A stretch of DNA of 64,000 bases, taken from contig NZ_CP107834.1 of NCBI RefSeq assembly GCF_036346595.1, positions 2,790,001 to 2,854,000 on the forward strand, written 5' to 3'. The translations under genes were made by a program, and so were the position numbers. Source of the DNA: Streptomyces sp. NBC_00525 (lineage in GTDB: Bacteria; Actinomycetota; Actinomycetes; Streptomycetales; Streptomycetaceae). The notes under the pieces were generated by a model. That model searched no databases. It was not told the DNA's origin and saw only the letters and a list, made by a program, of their open reading frames with translations. Shown here piece after piece: positions 27,524 to 33,913 of the stretch; position 1 is the first letter of the stretch, and the number at the start of each line of letters is the position of its first letter.

Positions 27524-27611
27524 GGAGGATTCGCCTAGTGGCCTAGGGCGCACGCTTGGAAAGCGTGTTGGGGGCAACCCCTCACGAGTTCGAATCTCGT
27601 ATCCTCCGCCA
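27524..27611 (+). tRNA. tRNA-Ser(GGA), integration target
   Basis: A class II tRNA with acceptor GGAGGAT/ATCCTCC, anticodon loop TTGGAAA (GGA), a long variable arm (TTGGGGGCAACCCCTC), T-loop TTCGAAT, discriminator G and encoded CCA (27609-27611). Its 3' 58 nt are repeated at 34908-34966. The gene on the left junction is complete, so the integration regenerated it. Confidence 0.96.
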
Positions 27612-27612
27612 G
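27554..27612 (+). repeat. attL (59-bp direct repeat)
   Basis: The left copy of the attachment-site repeat, running from the anticodon arm of tRNA-Ser(GGA) through its CCA end plus one base. It matches 34908-34966 exactly; sequences diverge immediately on both sides. Confidence 0.95.
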
Positions 27613-27614
27613 AT

Positions 27615-27648
27615 GGGCCCCGACCTGCGACTATGCGGGTCGGGGCCC
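27615..27648 (+). terminator. Terminator just inside attL
   Basis: An 11-bp perfect stem (27615-27625 with 27638-27648) followed by TCTCT. It replaces the native tRNA-Ser terminator, which now lies beyond attR at 34987-35020. Confidence 0.75.
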
Positions 27649-27745
27649 TCTCTGTTGGTGCAGCGACTCTCACGTCCAGACGCCGCTGGCCAAGACGCTT
27701 GGGTTACAGGCACTTGGTTAGCGGCTCTCAGAGAGGGTCCACCCC

Positions 27746-28840
27746 ATGGCCACAGCAGCCAGGCAGTACAAGAGCCCCTTGAGGGCACAGACACGCTCCT
27801 CCGCCCCTGCCAGTCCTCCCCCGGCAGCAGTCCCCCTCCGTGCCCTCAACGGCAGCCAGGACGCCAGGACGGCCCTTGTGGCAGAGCTTGAGCTACACCT
27901 GTCCACGACCACGAACAGGAAGGGCAGGCCGTACCAGAGGCGCACCATCAACGCCTACAAGTTCGCAGCCGTTCAGCTTCACCACTGGATGACTGCTGCT
28001 GGCATTGAGGGGGACTTCACCGAGTGCGATGTCTCCACCCTTAACCGGTACTTCCGCTGGTACTACGAGGAACACGACGTGCCCAAGTCTCAGGACGGGA
28101 AGGGTGGGTACACAGGCGGAACCAATACCGCACAGAGAAACCTGCGGGCGCTGTTCCTGTACCTGGCAGAGGAGTACGAGCACCCAGACCCGTACCTGAG
28201 TCCCAAGCTCCAGAAGTACGCCACTCCTCCGATGGGAAAGCCCAAGACCCTCTCGTCCGAGTTCATCGGGGACGTTCTCCGGGTGACCGGCAACGGGAGC
28301 CCGAAGGTGAAGGACTTTCAGGCCGTACGGGATCACGCCATCATCCGCGTACTCACTGAGGGGCTTAGGTCTGATGAACTCCTGAATCTCAGGGTGCAGG
28401 ATTTGGACCTAACTAACGGGACTCTCGTCGTCATCCCCTTGAAGATGGACAGGAACTCCTTGGACGGCAGGGTGATTCCTCTCCAGCCCAAGACAGTTAA
28501 GGCCCTCTCCCGATACCTCCGACTCAGGGCCTTGCACCGTAGGGCTAACAGGGATGAGTGGCTGTGGCTGGGAACGAGGAACAGGTCCAGGCTCCAGTAC
28601 GGGGGTCTGTACGAGATGGTGAAGAAGAGGGCGGAAGAGGCAGGGTATGACCCGGCAGTCGTATCCCCTCACTCGTTCTGCCACACATGGTGCGATGACC
28701 TCAAGGCAGAGGGAGTCTCAGGGGAGCACATCATGGCCATCCGTGGGTGGAAGTCTCCGGCCATGCTCAGGCGCTATGGGGCGGACATGGCCACCACACG
28801 GGCCGTGAATGCAGTCAAGGGACTGGGAGACAGGTACTAG
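27746..28840 (+). CDS. int: Tyrosine recombinase (integrase) with R-to-C catalytic substitution
   Basis: A 364-residue phage-type integrase. A SAM-like core-binding domain (about 45-150) precedes the catalytic domain. Catalytic residues seen: Arg208 in TEGLRSDELL, Lys233 in VIPLKMDR, His309 in PHSFCHTW, Trp335 (in place of the last His) in IRGWKSPAM, and nucleophile Tyr344 in LRRYGADM. The second Arg of the HxxR motif, expected at 312, is Cys, encoded TGC at 28679-28681; a single C-to-T change would turn CGC into TGC. Loss of this Arg usually abolishes or severely weakens recombination. No excisionase is obvious nearby. Confidence 0.93.
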   Translation: MATAARQYKSPLRAQTRSSAPASPPPAAVPLRALNGSQDARTALVAELELHLSTTTNRKGRPYQRRTINAYKFAAVQLHHWMTAAGIEGDFTECDVSTLNRYFRWYYEEHDVPKSQDGKGGYTGGTNTAQRNLRALFLYLAEEYEHPDPYLSPKLQKYATPPMGKPKTLSSEFIGDVLRVTGNGSPKVKDFQAVRDHAIIRVLTEGLRSDELLNLRVQDLDLTNGTLVVIPLKMDRNSLDGRVIPLQPKTVKALSRYLRLRALHRRANRDEWLWLGTRNRSRLQYGGLYEMVKKRAEEAGYDPAVVSPHSFCHTWCDDLKAEGVSGEHIMAIRGWKSPAMLRRYGADMATTRAVNAVKGLGDRY

Positions 28841-28957
28841 CTCCCTCCTGGAAACCTCGGGGAGCGGTGAGGCCCAATCCCTTGGGCTGATAGCTCCTGG
28901 TCTCTTAGGGGGCACACAAGGACTGACCAAAGCGGACCTGTCTGCTGAGGCGATGAC

Positions 28958-28990
28958 GGGAGGCACCCCGTTTAGGCGGGGTGACCTCCC
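28958..28990. terminator. Bidirectional terminator between int and the XRE gene
   Basis: A long stem, GGGAGG and CCCCG paired with CGGGG and CCTCCC around loop TTTAGG, with short A/T flanks. It separates the convergent int and XRE-family genes. Confidence 0.75.
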
Positions 28991-28994
28991 TTTG

Positions 28995-29777
28995 TCATGT
29001 CGTCACTGAGACATCCGTACCCCTGCTCCACAGTTCCTCTGCATGCTCGGCAAACCTGGAGAACATCCCAGCCTCACCAATGCGGCGGAGATGAAGCAGA
29101 GGGGAGTCATGCCCTACAAGCCTTGCCAGATGCGGAGTCACCAAGGCTTGGTCATCGAACCTGAATACCGACAGGGATACGTGATTCATGGCGTCAGGGG
29201 CGGAGGAGAACTTGGCCTCTACCCCCTCCACCCCGCCGAGCTTTTCCAGGTGCTCCAGGGTGATCCGGATACGAGTGGAGACGGTAAGGGCTACGCCTTC
29301 GATCTCTTCTCGCTGCCTAGTGACTTCTCCATTGGGATCTCCCAGGAGGAACCTGACCCGGCATCCGCTCTCCGCCTTCTTCTTCACTATCCCGATGAAG
29401 TCCGGGAGCTGAGACCACAGGAAGTAATTCGTGTAGCCAGCGAAGAAAAGATCCCCTTTGGTTTCCCGCACCAGATCAGCCCAAACCGTTGATGGGCAGG
29501 CGGAGCGATAGGGATAGCTACGAACGATCTCCCTGTCCTCTCCGGTCTTCACGCGATCCGTGATCAGCTTGGGCCACAGCATCGTTACGTCCTCCACGCC
29601 TAGCGCTTTGCAGGCATCCTCACGGTTCCTCGGGTGGGGGATGAGGTCAGGGTCACCAAGCCACCTCTCTACCGTCTTGCCACTGACACCCACACTCATG
29701 GCTAGCCGACGTGGAGTCACACCAGCGGCCTCCATAGCAGTACGTAGAGCGGTGTTCAAGGCTTCCCCCTGGGACAT
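28995..29777 (-). CDS. XRE-type regulator with C-terminal DUF5919-like domain
   Basis: 260 residues. The N-terminal HTH (residues 6-62) includes LNTALRTAMEAAGVTPRRLAMSVGVSGKTVERWLGD. The C-terminal 170 residues (WADLVRETKGDLFFAGYTNYFLW to FRFDDQALVTPHLA) resemble the domain called DUF5919, which has a phospholipase D-like alpha/beta outline and occurs in regulators of actinobacterial elements. It is convergent with int and divergent from the 92-residue ORF, so it is the likely repressor or master switch of the element. No good Shine-Dalgarno precedes the ATG, which may be leaderless. Confidence 0.75.
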   Translation of the reverse strand: MSQGEALNTALRTAMEAAGVTPRRLAMSVGVSGKTVERWLGDPDLIPHPRNREDACKALGVEDVTMLWPKLITDRVKTGEDREIVRSYPYRSACPSTVWADLVRETKGDLFFAGYTNYFLWSQLPDFIGIVKKKAESGCRVRFLLGDPNGEVTRQREEIEGVALTVSTRIRITLEHLEKLGGVEGVEAKFSSAPDAMNHVSLSVFRFDDQALVTPHLARLVGHDSPLLHLRRIGEAGMFSRFAEHAEELWSRGTDVSVTT

Positions 29778-29845
29778 CTAGGCGTTCTTAGAGGCTAGCG
29801 CCCAGACGTCCCAACTGTCTCTGGTCCAGGACGGATACGGCCCGC

Positions 29846-30124
29846 ATGGGCACCGACTCTCAGGCCATGAACCGATACGTAGTGATCTCCAAGGCGGACC
29901 AGACCGGCTACGTGATCCTGGACAAGCAGTTGTTCGGCTACTGCACCCTTCCTGATGACTCCGACTCCGACAGCCCCAACCTTCTGCCCCTGGAATGGGG
30001 GATGAGGGAGGGGGCGGAAGCCTGGCTCAATCAGTGTTACCGAGCATGGCAGGCAGAAAGAGTTCCCCCACCAGAGGGATGGATGCCATTTCGCCTGGAG
30101 GAATCTCCCTGGGCAAGGCGATAG
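29846..30124 (+). CDS. Small hypothetical protein of the element
   Basis: A 92-residue acidic protein (MNRYVVISKADQTGYVILDKQLFGYCTL...). I recognise no domain. Start is ambiguous: ATG at 29846 or ATG at 29867 (MNRYVV), and neither has a strong ribosome-binding site. It is divergent from the XRE gene and followed after 25 nt by a GGGCCCG-type terminator, so it is a single-gene unit and the likely first early gene. Confidence 0.6.
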   Translation: MGTDSQAMNRYVVISKADQTGYVILDKQLFGYCTLPDDSDSDSPNLLPLEWGMREGAEAWLNQCYRAWQAERVPPPEGWMPFRLEESPWARR

Positions 30125-30149
30125 CAGCAAAGCAGGAACAGCAACCCAC

Positions 30150-30169
30150 GGGCCCGTTTAGGCGGGCCC
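30150..30169 (+). terminator. Terminator with GGGCCCG stem
   Basis: Stem GGGCCCG/CGGGCCC with loop TTTAGG, followed by TTCGTT. The same stem with loops TCCTAG, TCTAAG or TCCAGG recurs after other genes of the element. Confidence 0.8.
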
Positions 30170-30220
30170 TTCGTTGTCGGCGGAGGGAAAATACCAGGGT
30201 CCAGCCGGCCGAACCCCTAG

Positions 30221-30234
30221 CGATTAATCGATTA
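30221..30234. promoter_or_regulatory. Overlapping AT-rich palindromes, candidate operator
   Basis: CGATTAATCG (30221-30230) and TAATCGATTA (30225-30234) are both perfect 10-bp palindromes sharing six bases. They lie about 20 nt upstream of TATAGAAT (30253-30260), a possible -10 box. A binding site for the element's XRE regulator is plausible. Confidence 0.4.
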
Positions 30235-30547
30235 CGGTCTGTTCTGATGGGGACTATAGAATCCCACCCCGGATCACCCCACTTTCCTCCGCCATTCTCC
30301 TGTGCCTTGTGATCCATGGCAGATTTTTTATGGGTCTCACACACCCACACCCGCTCGCATTTAAACATCCCCGGGTCACTCTGTGTAGAGAATGAGAGAA
30401 GAGGGAGTCACCCTGCGTTGCCTTGCTCTCTGCACCCACTGCATTCACTCAGTCACTGACGGAGGGAGAATGAGGCAGTGGCAGGCAGGTGAATTCATAA
30501 TGGCTAAGGGGCCGGGCCTCTCATGAATAGCAATGCGAACTAAGAAC

Positions 30548-30567
30548 GGGCCCGTCCTAGCGGGCCC
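30548..30567 (+). terminator. Terminator with GGGCCCG stem
   Basis: Stem GGGCCCG/CGGGCCC with loop TCCTAG. No protein-coding gene is evident between it and the terminator at 30150, so 30.17-30.55 kb may specify a short untranslated transcript. Confidence 0.7.
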
Positions 30568-30737
30568 TCCTGTGAGTCATGTTTGTGACAGTGGGGTGGT
30601 GGAGAGGAAGGGGAGGAGCGCCTTAGCGCGATGCCCCGTAGAGGGTTGCCAAGGGCCTCCTCCTTCTCGCCTCCTACCATCCTTTCGTGGAGAATTCGTG
30701 GAGGCTGTGAGCGGGGCTGGTGGAGAGTTACCGAACT

Positions 30738-30960
30738 AGCGGACAGAAGTGGCGATGTCCGGCTACATCTATAAGTGAGGGCAGTGCACAGGCAGGCGGT
30801 GTGATCCCGATTACACCTTGCCAGCAGAGCGGCCAAAAGTGCCGTTGGCCTACTACATCTATAAGTGAGGGTTCTACTCAATGCACCGAGTGATCTAGCT
30901 CACACTTCACTGACGGAGCGACCAAAAGTCTCGATGGTCGGCTACATCCATAAGTGAGGG
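30738..30960 (+). ncRNA. Three tandem covarying stem-loop modules
   Basis: A 44-nt module occurs at 30738-30781, 30828-30871 and 30917-30960 (spacing 90 and 89 nt). Each has a 5- to 6-bp stem around a 10-nt loop, then an invariant tail CTACAT(C)..TAAGTGAGGG. The stems differ but stay paired: CGGACA/TGTCCG, GGCCA/TGGCC and CGACCA/TGGTCG, with at least two compensatory changes. Spacers between modules are unrelated. This argues for selection on an RNA or single-stranded DNA fold. No protein gene is convincing here on either strand, although LTYxCSRP is repeated in a minus-strand frame. The direction of transcription is unknown. Confidence 0.55.
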
Positions 30961-31119
30961 TGGTTACTTCCCCTCCCCAAGACTCCATCCGCAGTAAGTG
31001 GGTGGACACAGAGGCTGGTCCCCTCAGTGTGCAGAGGTCCGGTTCTCCTGGATAACCCCCAGTGAGGATCGGGCCTCTTCCTTTTGACCAGAGGTGGACC
31101 AACACTCACCAACCCAACA

Positions 31120-31152
31120 GGGCAGGCCGTTAACCGGCCGTGCCCTTTTTTT
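31120..31152 (+). terminator. Terminator upstream of the zinc-finger gene
   Basis: Stem GGGCA-GGCCG paired with CGGCC-TGCCC (one bulge), then a run of seven T. It ends transcription arriving from the stem-loop region before the next gene. Confidence 0.8.
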
Positions 31153-31172
31153 CATCCAAGGAGGACCAACAC

Positions 31173-31349
31173 ATGAAGCGCCACTTCACCAAGACCAGCA
31201 GCAACACGATCCGATGCACCCTCTGTCGGCAGGACTTCACCAGCAAGCAGGCGTTCGGCTCTCACTGCCTACCCCGCCATGGACAGAGGGGCAGAGGAGC
31301 AAGCCTCTGTGCCACGTCGGGAAACCCGGCTAACCGGGAGCTGCTGTAA
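31173..31349 (+). CDS. Small C2H2 zinc-finger protein
   Basis: A 58-residue basic protein. It holds one classical zinc finger, CTLC-x12-HCLPRH, that is C-x2-C-x12-H-x4-H, flanked by Lys/Arg-rich segments. C2H2 fingers of this exact spacing are rare in bacteria but occur in phage and element proteins and in the Ros/MucR group. AAGGAGG lies 7 nt upstream of the ATG at 31173; the open frame extends further up but only into the terminator. It is probably a DNA-binding factor; target unknown. Confidence 0.75.
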   Translation: MKRHFTKTSSNTIRCTLCRQDFTSKQAFGSHCLPRHGQRGRGASLCATSGNPANRELL

Positions 31350-31445
31350 GCCCGTGTGAGCTGCTGTCAGGGGCTATCCCTACCAGACACCCAGGCACAC
31401 ACTCAGAGGCTCCGAGACAGGCACACAGAGGAACACAGACACCAT

Positions 31446-31467
31446 GCGGGCCGTTCAGGCGGCCCGC
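31446..31467 (+). terminator. Terminator-like hairpin before the GIY-YIG gene
   Basis: Stem GCGGGCC/GGCCCGC with an 8-nt loop. It overlaps the first possible ATG of the next gene (31469), which is one reason for preferring the start at 31484. Confidence 0.6.
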
Positions 31468-31483
31468 TATGAAGGGACCAGTT

Positions 31484-32164
31484 ATGAAGCACGTCATCTG
31501 CAAGGCAGACATCAACCGGGACATCTACATCGAGCAGAAGAAGGCGGAGAAGGAAGAGGGCAAGCCCAGAGAGCTTCTGGTGTTCGGGGCTTGCTCCAAT
31601 CAGGGGTGTACCAGGAGAGCCGTGTGGGAACCGATGGGGCCCCTGGTTATGAAGCTCTGCCGAGAACACGTCTACCAACTGTCCGGCTACACCAAGAAGA
31701 AGGAGAAGGACTTCATCAAGGGGATGGACGATGAAGGGCTCATCACCAAGCACACCAAGGGATGGACCTACGTCATCCGCATGAAGGGTGGGGTGGTGAA
31801 GATAGGAACCAGCGTCGCCCTTAACAAGAGGCTTCAAACCCTCTCCCGTGACCAGGGTGGCGTCCCGGTAGTCGTGCTGGCAGTTCTCCCCGGAGGAGTC
31901 AGCAGGGAAGCCCTGGAGCACAAGCGCTGGGAGAGCTATCGCATCTCCGGCACAGAGGAACTGTTCCATCCCGCCGCCCAGATTCTCGACTGGGCAAAGG
32001 AACAGGGCGTCAGCGAGGGTGCGGTTGACGAGGTGGAGAAGTTCAACAACTGGACCCCCAAGGATGACCACGCCGACTACTGGTTGAACTGGGGGCGGGC
32101 CATGACAGAGCAGAAGCAGACCGAAGAAGGCGAGAAGGCGATAGGCACTGGAGGCCAGCAGTAA
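31484..32164 (+). CDS. GIY-YIG/T5orf172 (MUG113-like) domain protein
   Basis: 226 residues. The N-terminal half has a possible zinc site (CSNQGC...LCREH, about 38-70). The central part WTYVIRMKGGVVKIGTSVALNKRLQTLSRDQGGVPVVVLAVLPGGVSREALEHKRWESYRISGTEELF matches the T5orf172/MUG113 branch of the GIY-YIG superfamily: YVI strand, KIG, R of the second motif, and the E/H helix. This domain is a nuclease in several phage proteins. Start is the ATG at 31484, which follows AGGGACCAGTT as in other genes of the element. Its stop overlaps a Phd-type antitoxin start, suggesting a coupled pair. Confidence 0.75.
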   Translation: MKHVICKADINRDIYIEQKKAEKEEGKPRELLVFGACSNQGCTRRAVWEPMGPLVMKLCREHVYQLSGYTKKKEKDFIKGMDDEGLITKHTKGWTYVIRMKGGVVKIGTSVALNKRLQTLSRDQGGVPVVVLAVLPGGVSREALEHKRWESYRISGTEELFHPAAQILDWAKEQGVSEGAVDEVEKFNNWTPKDDHADYWLNWGRAMTEQKQTEEGEKAIGTGGQQ

Positions 32165-32322
32165 TGAAGGTAGCTACGAGCGAAGCAAAGGCAAAGCTCC
32201 CGGAGTTGATACGAGCAGCCGAGCAGGGTCAGACGGTAGAGCTGACTCGATATGGGAGCACTCAGGCAGTCATCATCAGCCGGGAGAGGTACGAGCGGCT
32301 GACTAGGGAACTGATGCAGTGA
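32164..32322 (+). CDS. Phd/YefM-family antitoxin
   Basis: A 52-residue protein that reads MKVATSEAKAKLPEL followed by IRAAEQGQTVELTRYG and QAVIISRERYERLTREL. This is the standard Phd/YefM N-terminal DNA-binding fold. The C-terminal toxin-binding tail is very short. Its ATG overlaps the stop of the GIY-YIG gene (TAATG), so the two are translationally coupled. No RelE-, Doc- or PIN-type toxin gene is adjacent. Either it is an orphan, or the upstream nuclease-like protein is its partner. Confidence 0.8.
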   Translation: MKVATSEAKAKLPELIRAAEQGQTVELTRYGSTQAVIISRERYERLTRELMQ

Positions 32323-32502
32323 CACCCACCCCGAGAAAGCCACGGACTTCAATACGAGTCTGCGAATAGGGGTGTGGTCCGGCCGGCAAAAATACGACCC
32401 CTGTAAGCCTCCCTGAGAGGACGTAAGGCAGGCACCCTCCCGAGATACCTGGAAGAAGCTAAGGGCCCGGGAGGAGGGCACACAGGGGCATAGAAAGGTA
32501 AC

Positions 32503-32589
32503 GGGAGGCGCCCGCTAAGGCGGACACCCTCCCTTGATGGCAGTACCCCAGAAGCAGGGGCCCTTACCAATGTCGGTGAGGGCCCCTTT
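32503..32589 (+). terminator. Two consecutive terminators
   Basis: The first stem is GGGAGG/CCTCCC with an inner CCG/CGG (32503-32533). The second is GGGGCCCT/AGGGCCCC (32557-32564 with 32579-32586) followed by TTTC. They separate the antitoxin gene from the next one. The 180 nt between the antitoxin stop and the first stem contain no gene I can support. Confidence 0.7.
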
Positions 32590-32614
32590 CGCATGCACAG
32601 AAGGAGACCAGTAC

Positions 32615-33082
32615 ATGAGCAGGCGCAAGACCACCAAGCAGAAGAAGGCAGTGCACATCCTCACGGCCTATGGGGCGGAGGTGAAGGAGCATCAGAGGAA
32701 GCTAAAGAAGAGGGGCTTTGCCCTGGCTGCTGAGGACATGCCCCCAACCGGTCAGGCGGCCGAGTGGTACCACGACGTCATCCATTACGTGCCTAGGAGC
32801 GGAATGCTCGTTGCCCGACAGATAGCCAGGCTTGCGGGGGAGGACTCTGAGGTAACCATCCCCTGGCGCTCCCTGGCCGATGCAGTCGGAGTGCTAGACA
32901 AGGCAGGCAGGCACATTGCCTATGCGCAGCGAGGGGTGAAGGCACTCGTGGATGCAGGCTGGTTGAGCGTCAAGACGACCGGCAAGGGATGCAACGCCAA
33001 GACCACGTTCCACCTCGAAGCAGGAGACCTCTACGACTGGACCCACGTAGGAAGCGAAGGAGACTCGCTCGAAGAGGACTAA
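32615..33082 (+). CDS. Hypothetical protein with probable winged-helix C-terminus
   Basis: A 155-residue protein with a very basic N-terminus (MSRRKTTKQKKAVHIL, then EHQRKLKKRG). The C-terminal half (VTIPWRSLADAVGVLDKAGRHIAYAQRGVKALVDAGWLSVKTTGKGCNAKTTFHLE) looks like a helix-turn-helix followed by a beta-wing, and so DNA-binding. I cannot name a family; a replication or excision accessory role would be guesswork. ATG at 32615 follows AAGGAGACCAGTAC, the element's usual ribosome-binding context. Confidence 0.65.
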   Translation: MSRRKTTKQKKAVHILTAYGAEVKEHQRKLKKRGFALAAEDMPPTGQAAEWYHDVIHYVPRSGMLVARQIARLAGEDSEVTIPWRSLADAVGVLDKAGRHIAYAQRGVKALVDAGWLSVKTTGKGCNAKTTFHLEAGDLYDWTHVGSEGDSLEED

Positions 33083-33208
33083 CAATGTACATAAGTAAGA
33101 GCCCCACACCCCGGGGTACCAACAATGTACATAAGTAAGAGTCCAAGACCACTCCGGCTAGGGCCTACGTGGTCAGGGGTACAACTTATGCACAGAGTAA
33201 GAGCATCA
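33081..33208 (+). repeat. Direct 21-bp repeat plus degenerate third copy
   Basis: A 21-bp sequence containing TGTACATAAGTAAGAG is repeated exactly at 33081-33101 and 33121-33141 (40-nt period). A weaker third version (GGGGTACAACTTATGCACAGAGTAAGAG) begins at 33176. The core CATAAGTAAGAG resembles the CTATAAGTGAGGG tail of the stem-loop modules at 30.7-31.0 kb. These may be tandem element-specific promoters or protein-binding sites. No gene is seen between 33083 and 33458. Confidence 0.6.
33147..33174 (+). ncRNA. Two-level stem-loop, family 2 copy A
   Basis: Outer stem GACCAC/GTGGTC, then TCC, an inner short stem GGC/GCC, then TAC. Copies with a different outer stem lie at 33413-33440 and 33608-33635, in each case with TCC after the 5' strand. 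See the corresponding finding. Confidence 0.45.
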
Positions 33209-33370
33209 CTTCGTTAGGACCGTACAGACCGTGCTACGCACAGAGCGTACGAGCCCAACAGACCAGGGATTCCGGCGGAGAGGAGGAGACTGCCGTCAAG
33301 GGGAGGAGCGCCTTAGCGCGATGACCCGTAGGACTTGGCGGAGGAAGAAGAGGAGTACCGAACCACCCAG

Positions 33371-33390
33371 GGGCCCGTCTAAGCGGGCCC
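33371..33390 (+). terminator. Terminator with GGGCCCG stem
   Basis: Stem GGGCCCG/CGGGCCC with loop TCTAAG, followed by TTAGT. It ends the transcript from the repeat region before the 39-residue ORF. Confidence 0.75.
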
Positions 33391-33412
33391 TTAGTCATGT
33401 AAGGACATCAAC

Positions 33413-33440
33413 GGCACTCCGGCCAAAGGGCCTACGTGCC
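33413..33440 (+). ncRNA. Two-level stem-loop, family 2 copy B
   Basis: Outer stem GGCAC/GTGCC and inner stem GGCC/GGCC with loop AAAG, joined by TCC and TAC as in copy A. It lies 19 nt upstream of the GTG of the 39-residue ORF, so it is part of that gene's leader. Confidence 0.5.
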
Positions 33441-33458
33441 TGACCGAAGGGACCAGCA

Positions 33459-33578
33459 GTGAAGAAGCGACCGATCGTTCTCAGCAAGAAGCAACTCAAG
33501 GAGATGCCCGTCTCGGTTCTCCTCAACCCCGCCGTTCGAGAGCGACTGATGATGAAGGTCAAGGGGAGCCGACCATAG
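33459..33578 (+). CDS. Very small basic hypothetical protein
   Basis: 39 residues, MKKRPIVLSKKQLKEMPVSV then LLNPAVRERLMMKVKGSRP, predicted as two short helices with high Lys/Arg content. GTG start; AAGGGACCAGCA upstream matches the ribosome-binding context of the element's other genes, which is the main support for its being real. No homologue is recognised. Confidence 0.5.
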   Translation: MKKRPIVLSKKQLKEMPVSVLLNPAVRERLMMKVKGSRP

Positions 33579-33607
33579 GAGTCGACCCGTAAGGGGTTAG
33601 CACCAAC

Positions 33608-33635
33608 GGCACTCCTCCTTCGGAGTCGTCGTGCC
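33608..33635 (+). ncRNA. Two-level stem-loop, family 2 copy C
   Basis: Outer stem GGCAC/GTGCC and inner stem CTCC/GGAG with loop TTC, located between two small genes. A separate hairpin follows at about 33657-33691 (CTCCGC/GCGGAG outer, AGGG/CCCT inner), directly before the Shine-Dalgarno of the 68-residue ORF. Confidence 0.45.
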
Positions 33636-33706
33636 TAGAAGGAGTTCCTTCCCTCTCCGCCAACCAAGGGTGCGCAGCCCTAGCGGAGCAACCCGTAAGG
33701 AGAACT

Positions 33707-33913
33707 GTGAGCAAGGCAGATGACATCAACTTCCTCCTCCGCCAACGACAGATTGTTAGGCGCCACAACAAGGAAGGGGGTTGGGAAGGCATGGCCAGTA
33801 GAGCCCAGGAAGAAGCAGCCATCATCCGGCAGCTAATAGAGCTAGCCCCTGACTACCGACTCTTCCGCAGTTGGCTATGGATGGCGGAGTGGAAGAGTGT
33901 CCAGGGAGCGTAA
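33707..33913 (+). CDS. Small helical hypothetical protein
   Basis: 68 residues, largely alpha-helical and rich in Arg, Glu and Trp (MSKADDINFLLRQRQIVRRHNKEGG...LFRSWLWMAEWKSVQGA). GTG at 33707 is preceded by AAGGAGAACT. A GGGCCCG-type terminator follows at 33938. No family recognised. Confidence 0.6.
   Translation: MSKADDINFLLRQRQIVRRHNKEGGWEGMASRAQEEAAIIRQLIELAPDYRLFRSWLWMAEWKSVQGA

Noticed and set aside
27746..28840. Intact integrase
   Set aside because: Reading the codons at 28670-28684 gives H-S-F-C-H, so the HxxR Arg is missing; I kept it as a CDS but not as a certainly active enzyme.
30738..30960. CRISPR-like array
   Set aside because: Only three units, repeats differ by base-paired substitutions, spacing is about 45 nt, and no cas gene is nearby.
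30540..31105. Minus-strand frames with repeated LTYxCSRP segments over the hairpin modules
   Set aside because: The repeats are explained by the 44-nt DNA module; the third copy is in a different frame, there is no ribosome-binding site, and the stem changes follow base pairing. A coding role is not excluded but is unsupported.
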